This document shows positions 8,656 through 16,467 of a DNA stretch of 64,000 bases, piece by piece (positions within the stretch are counted from its first letter, which is position 1; each line of letters opens with the position of its first letter). The stretch is taken from assembly GCA_019115125.1 (NCBI GenBank), contig DXEG01000003.1:30907-94906 (forward strand), in the 5' to 3' direction. This DNA is from Candidatus Blautia faecipullorum (GTDB lineage: Bacteria; Bacillota; Clostridia; Lachnospirales; Lachnospiraceae). Position numbers and translations under genes: made by a program. Below the pieces are notes generated by a model. It had not been told where the DNA came from. It searched no databases and was given only the letters and a program-made list of their open reading frames with translations.

Positions 8656-9687
8656 CTGGAAAAGAAGGAAATATACAGAATCCTCTCGGAAAACAGGGAC
8701 AGAAACAATATTCTGGCGACAGTTATAGAGGGAGAGGGAAACGGATCAAGATTTTTTTTCTCAGACGGAAAACTTCTTGGGGAGACGGACGGAGAACTGT
8801 TGTCCCGGGAGGAAAAAGTGCTGCTGACGCAGACAGAAGAAAGTGGGATCATAGAAATCAGCGGCCGGAAAATTTTTGTCGAGCATCTTAGAAAGCGTAA
8901 TCGCCTGGTGATCTGCGGAGGAGGGCATGTGGCCCAGCAGGCGGCTCGTCTGGCGAAGCAGACAGGTTTTTATGTGACTGCTCTGGAGGACAGGCCCTTT
9001 TTCGCCGACGCTATGAGAAGGACCGGGGCGGACGAAGTGATCTGCGACAGCTTTGATCATGCAGTGGAAAAAATTCCCGGCGACAGCAATTCATATTTTC
9101 TGGTTCTTACCAGAGGCCACCGCTATGACGGCATCTGCCTGCGCGCGATCCTCCGGAAGCAAAGAGCCTATGTGGGTATGATGGCCAGCCGGGGAAGGGC
9201 GACGGCTATGAGGAAAGAGCTTGCGGCGGAGGGAGTTCCGCCGGAAGTGCTCTGCGAGATACATTCTCCGGTGGGATTGTCGATCCACGCGGAAACTCCG
9301 GCAGAGATCGCCGTATCCATAGTCGCGGAGCTGATCATGACGAAAAACAAAACAAAAAAGACAAGCGGCTATGACGAGGAGCTTCTGGCCTGCCTGACAG
9401 CGGAGGGGGCGGAGAACCGGAAAATGGCACTCGCCACCATCATCGCCAGGAAGGGATCCGCGCCCAGAGAGATCGGGACAAAAATGATCGTGGCCGCCGA
9501 CGGAAAAACGGTGGGGACCATCGGGGGCGGATGTATGGAGAGCCGGGTGATGCACCGCTGTCTTGGATTGCTGAGAGAAGGCACGCTCCGGAACCAGATA
9601 GTCCGGGAGAAGATGACAGGGGAGGAGGCCGGGGAGGAAGGCCTTGTCTGCGGAGGAACGATCCAGGTATATCTGGAAACTCTGTAA
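8656..9687 (+). CDS. XdhC/CoxI-family protein (molybdenum hydroxylase maturation type)
   Basis: 343 residues if translation starts at CTG 8656, which follows GGTGGAG; no ATG, GTG or TTG lies in frame close downstream, and the in-frame upstream extension only overlaps arsR. Three parts: a short degenerate N-terminal domain (about 1-75), a Rossmann domain beginning RLVICGGGHVAQQAARLAK with the C-terminal XdhC motifs VGMMASRGRA and IHSPVGLSIHAETPAEIAVS, and a complete CoxI domain (REIGTKMIVAADGKTVGTIGGGCMES written across about 270-300). XdhC proteins bind and sulfurate the molybdenum cofactor before insertion into xanthine dehydrogenase-type enzymes. No such enzyme or cofactor gene is in the window, so the partner is unknown. 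The start codon is the weakest point. Confidence 0.8.
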   Translation: MEKKEIYRILSENRDRNNILATVIEGEGNGSRFFFSDGKLLGETDGELLSREEKVLLTQTEESGIIEISGRKIFVEHLRKRNRLVICGGGHVAQQAARLAKQTGFYVTALEDRPFFADAMRRTGADEVICDSFDHAVEKIPGDSNSYFLVLTRGHRYDGICLRAILRKQRAYVGMMASRGRATAMRKELAAEGVPPEVLCEIHSPVGLSIHAETPAEIAVSIVAELIMTKNKTKKTSGYDEELLACLTAEGAENRKMALATIIARKGSAPREIGTKMIVAADGKTVGTIGGGCMESRVMHRCLGLLREGTLRNQIVREKMTGEEAGEEGLVCGGTIQVYLETL

Positions 9688-9865
9688 TTGCTGCTGTTTA
9701 TTTCTGGCATTTTTACCTGCCGAAAATGGGGCTGAAATCACGCAATTCAACATACTGGCGCATAGCCTGCCAGCTAGTGTCAAGCTTGCGAGTGAACAGT
9801 AACACAGACATAACCGCAGTGCCGTAAAAAGAAAGTATATAATACAATTATTCCGAAATATATGA

Positions 9866-9871
9866 TATAAT
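9866..9871 (+). promoter_or_regulatory. Likely -10 element of the DUF1002 gene
   Basis: TATAAT lies about 106 nt upstream of the start at 9977; a second TATAAT is at 9838-9843. No convincing -35 was seen for either. The rest of the 9688-9961 gap shows only a small inverted repeat (CTGGC...GCCAG near 9755-9773). Confidence 0.35.
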
Positions 9872-9976
9872 AAGGACGTTCCGGGGAGGCAGGATGCATG
9901 AGGAAGAACAGAACTGTCTCTTATAACAGAACGGAAGTTTTGACGGGGAATGTCAGGATGAATGGAGGACAGAACA

Positions 9977-11767
9977 ATGAAAAAAAGAAGTGTGATCACA
10001 GCTTTGCTGTGCAGTATGTGTCTTGCCGCAGGAAGCGCTGTGCCCGCTATGGCGGATGCTTCCAGGGTCGTAACACTGGGAGCGGATCTGACACAGGATC
10101 AGAAGAATACCATGATGCAGTATTTTAAGGCGGATTCCAGCCAGGTACAGATCCTCACTGTCACCAACGCGGACGAGAGAGAGTATCTGGGCAGCTATAT
10201 TCCTCTGGAACAGATTGGAACGAGAACACTGAGCTGTGCCTATGTGAAGCCTACTCAGTCCGGCGGCATCAAGGTTCGTACAGCGAATCTGAATTACGTC
10301 ACAGGCAAAATGATCGCCAATGCTCTTTCCACAGCGGGAGTGTCCAACTGTGAGGCAGTGGCTGCCTGCCCCTACGAGGTGTCTGGAACAGGTGCGCTGA
10401 CTGGTGTTATGATGGCATACGAATCCGCAAGCGGACAGAAGCTTGACAGCAGCAAGAAAGATTTGGCTACCAAGGAGGTCGTAGTTACCGGCAATCTTGC
10501 GCAGCAGGTGGGCGAAGACAACGCAACCAATATCATCAATCAGGCCAAGCTGCAGATTATTGGAGAGAATGTCCAGAACGCGGACGAGATTTATAATATT
10601 GTCAATAATATCGCTGTAGAGAATAATGTTACCTTCAGCCCGGAGGAAATGGACGCCATTGTCTCTCTTCTTCAGCAGATCGCGCAGCAGAGCTATGATA
10701 TCGAACAGATGAAGAATACGCTGGAAGAAATCCAGGCAAGCATTGACAAGGAAAATGATCCCCAGGCAGAAGAAACACCGGCTCCCGAGGACGGCGCAGA
10801 AGAGGACGGAGAGGATATCACCGAGAATGTGGATCCGGATGTTCTGGGCGACGACATAAAGGAAAGTTCCACGGAAGATCCTACTCTGGCAGAGGAAACT
10901 ATGGGCGATGAGAACGTAGAAAATGAGTCTTCTGAGAACGAGACAGGAATTCCGGAAGCCACCGAGGATGGAAGCATGACAGAAGAAAGCGCCGGAGACA
11001 CCTATACGGAAGAGATGGGAATTCCGGAAGCCACTGAGGACGGAAGTATGACAGAGGAAACCACCGGGGACACCTATACGGAAGAAATGGGGATCCCGGA
11101 AGCTTCTGAAGACGGAAGTATGACAGAGGAAACTACAGAAGACACCTATACGGAAGAGATGGGGATCCCGGAAGACTCTGAGGATGGAACCATGACAGAG
11201 GAGACTGCCGGAGATACAGCAGCCGCTTCCTTTAATACAGACGCTCTCAGCGAGGAGGCAAAAACACGTTTCGACAGCGCGAAAACATTCTGCGCGGGAG
11301 AATATGAAGGCGATGCGGTTTCCCTTCAGACTGCTATGAATGATCCGGCAGCCGCTGCTTCCGTATCCATCGACCCGGCCACAGGCGCTTCTCTTACTCA
11401 GAAGGTTCTTGAAACATATCTCAGCGTGCTGAATGACGGCGGAATGTCTTATGTGCCTTCAGGCGCGGAAATGTATATGTCTTCAGAGCTGAATATGCTG
11501 GATTCTCAGCTTAAAACAGTTTTCAGCATTGACGCGGAGCCTTCAGCGGAAGATATTCTGGCGTCACAGCCGGCAGAGACGAGACAGGCATTGTATAATG
11601 ATACTATGAAATTCTTTGCGAACCTTTATGGTGAAACCGTTGACACGGCGGCTGCTTCCGCTGAAGCTGCGGGAGAGGAAGTCTATACGGAAGAAGGTTA
11701 TACAGAAGAGGGTTATACGGAAGAAGGTTATACAGAAGAAGTATACACAGAAGAGGGAACATATTAA
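9977..11767 (+). CDS. Secreted DUF1002 (YpuA-like) protein with acidic repeat region
   Basis: 596 residues from ATG 9977 (GGAGG at 9964-9968); the ATG at 9962 contains that ribosome site and is unlikely. A signal peptide (about 1-26, ending AVPAMA-DA) is followed by a DUF1002 domain (about 27-255, with AYVKPTQSGGIKV and PYEVSGTGALTG), then an acidic Thr/Glu-rich region holding four 24-residue repeats, a helical domain of about 150 residues, and a C-terminus built of a YTEEG pentapeptide repeat. DUF1002 proteins are secreted or surface-bound in Firmicutes and have no established function. There is no sortase motif or C-terminal membrane helix, so the protein is probably released or held by interactions. 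Own promoter and terminator. Confidence 0.85.
   Translation: MKKRSVITALLCSMCLAAGSAVPAMADASRVVTLGADLTQDQKNTMMQYFKADSSQVQILTVTNADEREYLGSYIPLEQIGTRTLSCAYVKPTQSGGIKVRTANLNYVTGKMIANALSTAGVSNCEAVAACPYEVSGTGALTGVMMAYESASGQKLDSSKKDLATKEVVVTGNLAQQVGEDNATNIINQAKLQIIGENVQNADEIYNIVNNIAVENNVTFSPEEMDAIVSLLQQIAQQSYDIEQMKNTLEEIQASIDKENDPQAEETPAPEDGAEEDGEDITENVDPDVLGDDIKESSTEDPTLAEETMGDENVENESSENETGIPEATEDGSMTEESAGDTYTEEMGIPEATEDGSMTEETTGDTYTEEMGIPEASEDGSMTEETTEDTYTEEMGIPEDSEDGTMTEETAGDTAAASFNTDALSEEAKTRFDSAKTFCAGEYEGDAVSLQTAMNDPAAAASVSIDPATGASLTQKVLETYLSVLNDGGMSYVPSGAEMYMSSELNMLDSQLKTVFSIDAEPSAEDILASQPAETRQALYNDTMKFFANLYGETVDTAAASAEAAGEEVYTEEGYTEEGYTEEGYTEEVYTEEGTY
10943..11230 (+). repeat. Four tandem 72-nt coding repeats in the DUF1002 protein
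   Basis: Units start at 10943, 11015, 11087 and 11159, each encoding a 24-residue variant of MGIPEATEDGSMTEE followed by a GDTYTEE-like end. The fourth unit diverges at its end. Differences are mostly silent or conservative, which indicates duplication followed by drift under selection. Confidence 0.9.
11681..11764 (+). repeat. 15-nt tandem repeat encoding YTEEG at the DUF1002 C-terminus
   Basis: Five to six copies of a GGTTATACGGAAGAA-like unit give the ending VYTEEGYTEEGYTEEG and so on up to the stop. Copy number is likely to vary among strains by slippage. Confidence 0.85.
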
Positions 11768-11802
11768 ACAGAATCATACAGCCGGCGAGGCTGTAAAGGA
11801 GG

Positions 11803-11839
11803 ACACCCCGGGTCAGTAAATGACCTTGGGGTGTTTTTT
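11803..11839 (+). terminator. Rho-independent terminator after the DUF1002 gene
   Basis: ACACCCC (11803-11809) pairs with GGGGTGT (11828-11834), inner GGTCA with TGACC, followed by TTTTTT. Confidence 0.9.
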
Positions 11840-11961
11840 CGCTTTAAAATGTGATAATTTTGCGAATTTGCAGAAATACTGGAAAATGTGTAATATCTGT
11901 GCTAGAATAAAGAGAAATATTGTTCAAAGCTTGAAATACGTTTCCGAAAGGAGAATAGAAC

Positions 11962-13164
11962 ATGAGTCTGGCAGTGGTGACCCTGAAAAAGGGAGAAGGA
12001 CGCTTCCTGAAATCCGGCGGTATGTGGGTGTTTGACAACGAGATCGCTTCTGTCATGGGAAGCTTTTTAGACGGAGATATCGTTCTGGTAAGAGATTTTG
12101 ACGGCTACCCGCTGGGAAAGGGCTTTATCAACACCAATTCTAAAATTACGATACGGATGATGACCAGGGACGAGAATCAGAAGATCGACGGAAGATTTCT
12201 GGAAGAAAGAGTGAGATGTGCCTGGGAATACCGGAAGAAAGTGACGGATACCAGGAGCTGCCGGCTTATTTTCGGAGAGGCGGATTTTCTTCCGGGACTG
12301 GTAGTGGATAAATTTTCGGATGTACTGGTAGTACAGTCTCTGGCTTTGGGGATCGACCGTATGAAGGAGGAGATCCTGACGCTTCTGAAGAAGGTGCTGG
12401 AAGAGGACGGCGTCCACATTCGGGGAATATATGAGAGAAGCGACGCGAAGGTAAGGCGTCAGGAAGGAATGGAGCTGTACAAGGGATTTATAGGCCCGGA
12501 ATTTCCGACTGTGGTAGAAATTGAAGAAAATGGGGTAAAATATCAGGTAGATATACGCGACGGACAGAAGACAGGATTCTTCCTGGATCAGAAATATAAC
12601 CGTCTGGCAATACAGCGGCTGTGCAGAGACGCTAAGGTTCTGGACTGTTTTACCCACACAGGATCCTTTGCCCTTAACGCCGGGATTGCGGGCGCCAGAG
12701 AAGTGCTGGGTGTGGACGCTTCCCAGCTTGCCGTGGATCAGGCCAGAGAAAACGCCCGCCTGAATCACCTTGAGGACAGGGTGAAATTTCTCTGTGAAGA
12801 TGTGTTTGAGCTTCTGCCGGAGCTTGAGGAAAGAGACGAGAAGTATGATGTAGTCATTCTGGATCCTCCGGCCTTCACAAAATCAAGAAATTCTGTCAAA
12901 AACGCGGTGAAGGGATATAAAGAAATCAATCTGAGAGCTATGAAGCTGGTGAGGGACGGCGGTTTTCTGGCTACCTGCTCCTGTTCTCATTTTATGACCT
13001 ACGAGCTGTTTACAAAAACTATCGCGCAGGCCGCCAGGAACGCCCATAAACGGCTTCGGCAGGTGGAATACAGGACTCAGGCCCCGGATCACCCTATTTT
13101 GTGGGCGGCGGATGAATCCTATTATCTTAAGTTCTATATATTCCAGGTTTGCCGCGACAGATAG
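11962..13164 (+). CDS. Class I SAM-dependent rRNA methyltransferase, RlmI (YccW)-like
   Basis: 400 residues. An N-terminal PUA domain (about 1-75, FLKSGGMWVFDNEI...GDIVLVRDFDGYPLGKGF) is followed by a linker domain and a Rossmann methylase domain. Visible motifs: FLDQKYNR, the SAM-binding VLDCFTHTGSFAL, VDASQLAVDQARENARLN, the catalytic LDPPAFTKS and the SCSHFM cysteine motif. RlmI makes m5C1962 in 23S rRNA; Gram-positive relatives are often called RlmK/RlmI-like and the exact base is not certain. The start ATG 11962 is preceded by GAAAGGAG. It probably has its own promoter in the 120-nt gap after the preceding terminator. Confidence 0.88.
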   Translation: MSLAVVTLKKGEGRFLKSGGMWVFDNEIASVMGSFLDGDIVLVRDFDGYPLGKGFINTNSKITIRMMTRDENQKIDGRFLEERVRCAWEYRKKVTDTRSCRLIFGEADFLPGLVVDKFSDVLVVQSLALGIDRMKEEILTLLKKVLEEDGVHIRGIYERSDAKVRRQEGMELYKGFIGPEFPTVVEIEENGVKYQVDIRDGQKTGFFLDQKYNRLAIQRLCRDAKVLDCFTHTGSFALNAGIAGAREVLGVDASQLAVDQARENARLNHLEDRVKFLCEDVFELLPELEERDEKYDVVILDPPAFTKSRNSVKNAVKGYKEINLRAMKLVRDGGFLATCSCSHFMTYELFTKTIAQAARNAHKRLRQVEYRTQAPDHPILWAADESYYLKFYIFQVCRDR

Positions 13165-13243
13165 CGGACCTGCCGTTGCTTTTGACGCCAGGCTTCAGAA
13201 AAACGGAGTCTGAGCAGCAGTTTATTTTTTAGGAGAGATTTAC

Positions 13244-13654
13244 ATGAAAGAAAAATTCTTGAAATTTATGGAAGGACGGTACGGAGTCGATTCCTTTGCT
13301 CAGTTTACTATGGCGGCGGCTCTGATCTGTATAGTGGTATCCCTGTTTTTTCCGGGAAGAAGCGTGATCGGCGCCGTGCTGAACACGGTTGGGATCGCGG
13401 CGATCATTTATACATATTTCCGTATGCTGTCCAGAAATATTCAGAAGCGCTATGCGGAGAATGAGCGGTATCTGTCCAGGACAGCCGGCATCAGACAGTG
13501 GCTGAAAAAGGAAAAAAATATAATGCGTCAGAGAAAAACGCATCATATTTATTCCTGTCCGTCTTGCGGTCAGAAGATCCGTATTCCCAGAGGAAAGGGC
13601 CGCATTGAGATCGACTGTCCGAAGTGCCATACAAAATTTATTAAAAACAGCTGA
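13244..13654 (+). CDS. Membrane protein with C-terminal zinc ribbon
   Basis: 136 residues. Two adjacent hydrophobic helices (about 22-40 and 44-62) are followed by a basic cytoplasmic segment and a CXXC...CXXC zinc ribbon at the end (CPSCGQ and CPKCHT, about 16 residues apart), the type found in zinc_ribbon and MJ0042-like proteins. Function unknown; tethering a zinc ribbon to the membrane may serve protein or nucleic acid contact. It stands 79 nt after the rRNA methylase and 44 nt before the DUF5685 gene, and is likely cotranscribed with the latter. Confidence 0.8.
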   Translation: MKEKFLKFMEGRYGVDSFAQFTMAAALICIVVSLFFPGRSVIGAVLNTVGIAAIIYTYFRMLSRNIQKRYAENERYLSRTAGIRQWLKKEKNIMRQRKTHHIYSCPSCGQKIRIPRGKGRIEIDCPKCHTKFIKNS

Positions 13655-13698
13655 TCGGGAATGTACATCAGAAACAGCTTTAGGCGGCGGGAGGTTTT

Positions 13699-14535
13699 AT
13701 GTTTGGATATGTGGTAATGAATAAGCCGGAACTGAAGATAAAGGATTTTGACCTGTACCGGTCTTTCTACTGCGGACTGTGCAGAGAGCTGAGAGATCGT
13801 TTCGGACTTTCCGGACAGATCACGCTGACGTATGACATGACATTTGTGATCCTCTTGCTGAGCGGTCTTTATGAACCGGCAACCCGGAAGGGAACTACCC
13901 GCTGTATTATGCATCCGGTGAGAAAGCAGGCTGTACAAAAAAATGAAATTACAGAATATGCCGCAGATATGAATGTTTTTCTGGCGTATTATAAATGTAT
14001 GGACGACTGGAAGGATGAAAAACAGCTTTTGCGGCTTGCTTTCGCGCGTGTGCTGAAAAAGAAGGACAAAAAAGCGGAAGCGGCTTACCGGGTCAAGACA
14101 TCTGTGATCAAGCAGCGCCTCAGGGAGCTTTCAGAAATGGAAAAGGCAGGAGAGAGGGATCTTGACAGGGTGGCCGGATGCTTTGGAAAAATCATGGAAG
14201 AGATTTTTGCCTATAAGAATGATTCCTGGGAGGCAGGTCTCCGGCGTATGGGATTTTTCCTGGGCAAGTTTATTTATATCATGGATGCCTATGAAGATGT
14301 GGAAGAGGACGTGGAAAAAGGAAATTACAATCCTTTTGCGCGGGATTATATAATGGAAGGGTTCCAGGAGCGGGTGAGGCAGATTTTGGTTATGATGATG
14401 GCGGAGGCCAGCCGGGAATTCGAGAAACTTCCTATTATTAAGTATGCGGATATTCTGAGGAATATCCTGTACTCCGGCGTCTGGTGCCGTTTTGAAGCGG
14501 TGTCCAAAAAACGGAAGGAAGAGCAGGAGAAATAG
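13699..14535 (+). CDS. DUF5685 family protein
   Basis: 278 residues, ATG 13699 with GGAGG upstream. It opens with the family signature [17 protein letters not shown] and a short cysteine motif [11 protein letters not shown], has no signal peptide or clear membrane helix, and is mostly alpha-helical. The segment [20 protein letters not shown] (about residues 193-212) resembles the Asp-rich helix of all-helical isoprenoid synthase folds, but the match is weak and I do not claim that activity. Function is unknown. The J-domain gene begins 1 nt after its stop, an arrangement that suggests joint function, perhaps cofactor or protein handling with DnaK. Confidence 0.8.
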   Translation: MFGYVVMNKPELKIKDFDLYRSFYCGLCRELRDRFGLSGQITLTYDMTFVILLLSGLYEPATRKGTTRCIMHPVRKQAVQKNEITEYAADMNVFLAYYKCMDDWKDEKQLLRLAFARVLKKKDKKAEAAYRVKTSVIKQRLRELSEMEKAGERDLDRVAGCFGKIMEEIFAYKNDSWEAGLRRMGFFLGKFIYIMDAYEDVEEDVEKGNYNPFARDYIMEGFQERVRQILVMMMAEASREFEKLPIIKYADILRNILYSGVWCRFEAVSKKRKEEQEK

Positions 14536-14536
14536 T

Positions 14537-15184
14537 ATGATGGATCCATACAGTGTTCTGGGTGTATCAAGAGACGCATCCGACGAAGAAATAAAAAAGG
14601 CATACCGGAAGCTGAGCAGAAAGTATCATCCGGATGCCAACATTAATAATCCCAATAAGGCGCAGGCCGAAGAAAAATTCAAAGAAATCCAGCAGGCCTA
14701 TGATCAGATTATGAAAGAGAGAGAGTACGGCTCTTCCTACAGTGGATATGGAAACGGCGGCTATGGCGGTTTTGGCGGCTTTGGTAGCCAGACAGGCGCG
14801 GGTTATCAGGATGAGGAGGCGATCCGCCGGCAGGCGGCCGCGAATTACATCCAGAGCGGCCATTACCGGGAGGCAATGAACGTGCTGTCTTCTCTGCAGC
14901 AGAGAAACGGGCAGTGGTATTATCTTTCCGCTGCTGCCAATATGGGGCTTGGAAACAATATGAACGCGCTGAACGATATCAGGGAGGCTGTCCGTCAGGA
15001 GCCGGACAATATGCAGTACCGGATGATGCTGGAGCGTATGGAGGGCGGAGGAACCTGGTACCGGGAGCAGCAGAATCCCTTTGGCGGCATGAGTATGGAG
15101 GGCGATAATTTCTGTATGAAGCTTTGCCTGGCAAATATGATATGCAGCGTCTGCTGTCCCGGAAGCGACGTGCTCTGCTGCTGA
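14537..15184 (+). CDS. J-domain protein with helical repeat and Cys-rich C-terminus
   Basis: 215 residues from ATG 14537, with GGAG 7 nt upstream inside the end of the DUF5685 gene. The N-terminal J domain (about 1-68) carries the HPD tripeptide (31-33) needed to stimulate DnaK ATPase. A Gly/Tyr/Phe linker ([14 protein letters not shown]) follows, then a TPR-like helical part (about 100-170). The last 25 residues are rich in cysteine (seven Cys, ending [10 protein letters not shown]) and hydrophobic. It lacks the DnaJ zinc-finger and substrate domains, so it is a specialised co-chaperone. The Cys-rich tail could bind metal or a membrane. Confidence 0.88.
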   Translation: MMDPYSVLGVSRDASDEEIKKAYRKLSRKYHPDANINNPNKAQAEEKFKEIQQAYDQIMKEREYGSSYSGYGNGGYGGFGGFGSQTGAGYQDEEAIRRQAAANYIQSGHYREAMNVLSSLQQRNGQWYYLSAAANMGLGNNMNALNDIREAVRQEPDNMQYRMMLERMEGGGTWYREQQNPFGGMSMEGDNFCMKLCLANMICSVCCPGSDVLCC

Positions 15185-15254
15185 CGTAAAGAGGGGAAAT
15201 CACACCTTGTGGTTATGATAAAAGATATTTCAGTAAAAAGTAACGAGGAGGAAA

Positions 15255-16247
15255 ATGAAGATGAGTATTCGTGTTGGTATTATGGGATACGGAAACCTGG
15301 GAAGAGGCGTGGAATGCGCCATCAGGCATAATCCGGATATGGAGCTGGCGGCTGTATTTACCCGCCGGGCGCCGGAAGAGCTGAAGATCCTCACAGAGAC
15401 TGCGGCTGTGTGCAGCGCTGATGAGGCCGAAAACTGGAAGGATAAGATTGACGTTCTGATTCTCTGCGGAGGAAGCGCTACGGATCTTCCGGTACAGACG
15501 CCCAAATATGCTCAGTGGTTCAACGTAGTGGACAGCTTTGACACGCACGCGAAAATCCCGGAGCACTTTGAGAATGTGGATAAGGCTGCTTTTCAGAGCG
15601 GCCATGTGGGGATTATTTCCGTAGGCTGGGATCCGGGAATGTTCTCTCTGAACAGAATGTACGCCAACGCGATCCTTACCAATGGAAAAGACTATACCTT
15701 CTGGGGAAAAGGCGTAAGCCAGGGTCATTCCGACGCTATCCGGAGAATTGACGGCGTAAAAGACGGCAAGCAGTATACCATTCCCGTGGAGGCTGCTCTG
15801 GAAGCAGTGAGAAACGGTGAGAATCCAGAGCTTACTACAAGACAGAAGCATACAAGGGAATGCTTCGTAGTAGCGGAGGAGGGAGCTGATCTCGCCCGTA
15901 TTGAGCAGGAGATCAAAACTATGCCCAACTATTTTGATGAATACGATACTACCGTACATTTCATTTCTGAAGAGGAACTGAAGCGCGACCACAGCGGAAT
16001 TCCTCACGGTGGATTTGTGATCCGCTCCGGAAAAACCGGATGGAACGACGAAAACAGCCATGTGATCGAGTACAGCCTGAAGCTGGACTCCAATCCGGAG
16101 TTCACTTCCTCTGTGATCGTGGCCTATGCAAGAGCGGCATATAAAATGAGCAGGGAAGGCCAGAAGGGCTGCAAAACTGTTTTTGACGTACCGCCCGCAT
16201 ATCTGAGCGCTCTGGACGGAGCGGAGCTGAGAAAGCATTTGCTGTAA
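15255..16247 (+). CDS. ddh: meso-Diaminopimelate dehydrogenase
   Basis: 330 residues. It catalyses the NADPH-dependent reductive amination of L-2-amino-6-ketopimelate (tetrahydrodipicolinate) to meso-diaminopimelate, a one-step bypass feeding lysine and peptidoglycan synthesis. The N-terminal dinucleotide motif GIMGYGNLGRGVE, the substrate-domain motifs SVGWDPGMFSLNRMYA and WGKGVSQGHSDAIRR, and the C-terminal SSVIVAYARAAYKMSREGQ block are all as in characterised Ddh. Start ATG 15255 (or 15261) follows GAGGAGG. It is monocistronic, with a terminator 48 nt downstream. Confidence 0.95.
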   Translation: MKMSIRVGIMGYGNLGRGVECAIRHNPDMELAAVFTRRAPEELKILTETAAVCSADEAENWKDKIDVLILCGGSATDLPVQTPKYAQWFNVVDSFDTHAKIPEHFENVDKAAFQSGHVGIISVGWDPGMFSLNRMYANAILTNGKDYTFWGKGVSQGHSDAIRRIDGVKDGKQYTIPVEAALEAVRNGENPELTTRQKHTRECFVVAEEGADLARIEQEIKTMPNYFDEYDTTVHFISEEELKRDHSGIPHGGFVIRSGKTGWNDENSHVIEYSLKLDSNPEFTSSVIVAYARAAYKMSREGQKGCKTVFDVPPAYLSALDGAELRKHLL

Positions 16248-16294
16248 ATATGACATATAAGATCAGGGATTCAAAAGATACCAGACTTAAAAAG

Positions 16295-16322
16295 AGTGAG
16301 GCCGGAAGGCTTCACTTTTTTT
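16295..16322 (+). terminator. Rho-independent terminator after ddh
   Basis: AGTGAGGCC (16295-16303), loop GGAA, GGCTTCACT (16308-16316), then TTTTTT. Confidence 0.9.
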
Positions 16323-16339
16323 GTTACAAAGAGGTTACA
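16323..16339 (-). promoter_or_regulatory. WalR-type box upstream of the wall hydrolase promoter
   Basis: On the minus strand this reads TGTAAC-N5-TGTAAC, an exact match to the WalR (YycF) consensus TGTWAH-N5-TGTWAH. It lies about 30 bp upstream of the -35 of the next gene. Confidence 0.55.
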
Positions 16340-16367
16340 AAGAAATATTTCGCTTTTTATAAAAATA

Positions 16368-16396
16368 TTGACGTAATGAAAAACTTGAGATATAAT
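16368..16396 (+). promoter_or_regulatory. Sigma-A promoter of the wall-binding NlpC/P60 gene
   Basis: TTGACG (16368-16373), 17 nt spacer, TATAAT (16391-16396). Confidence 0.8.
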
Positions 16397-16409
16397 ACCT
16401 ACATATTAT

Positions 16410-16426
16410 TGTAACAAGATTGTAAA
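16410..16426 (+). promoter_or_regulatory. Second WalR-type box, just downstream of the start site
   Basis: TGTAAC-AAGAT-TGTAAA, an exact TGTWAH-N5-TGTWAH direct repeat, begins 14 nt after the -10. A site there would suit repression or complex control by WalRK. Confidence 0.55.
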
Positions 16427-16467
16427 GAATAAAAAATAACAGAAGGTGGGCAGGGAAGAGGAAAGAT

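Noticed and set aside
11820-12035. 71-aa frame before the RlmI-like gene
   Set aside because: It starts inside the DUF1002 terminator and overlaps the real gene in another frame.
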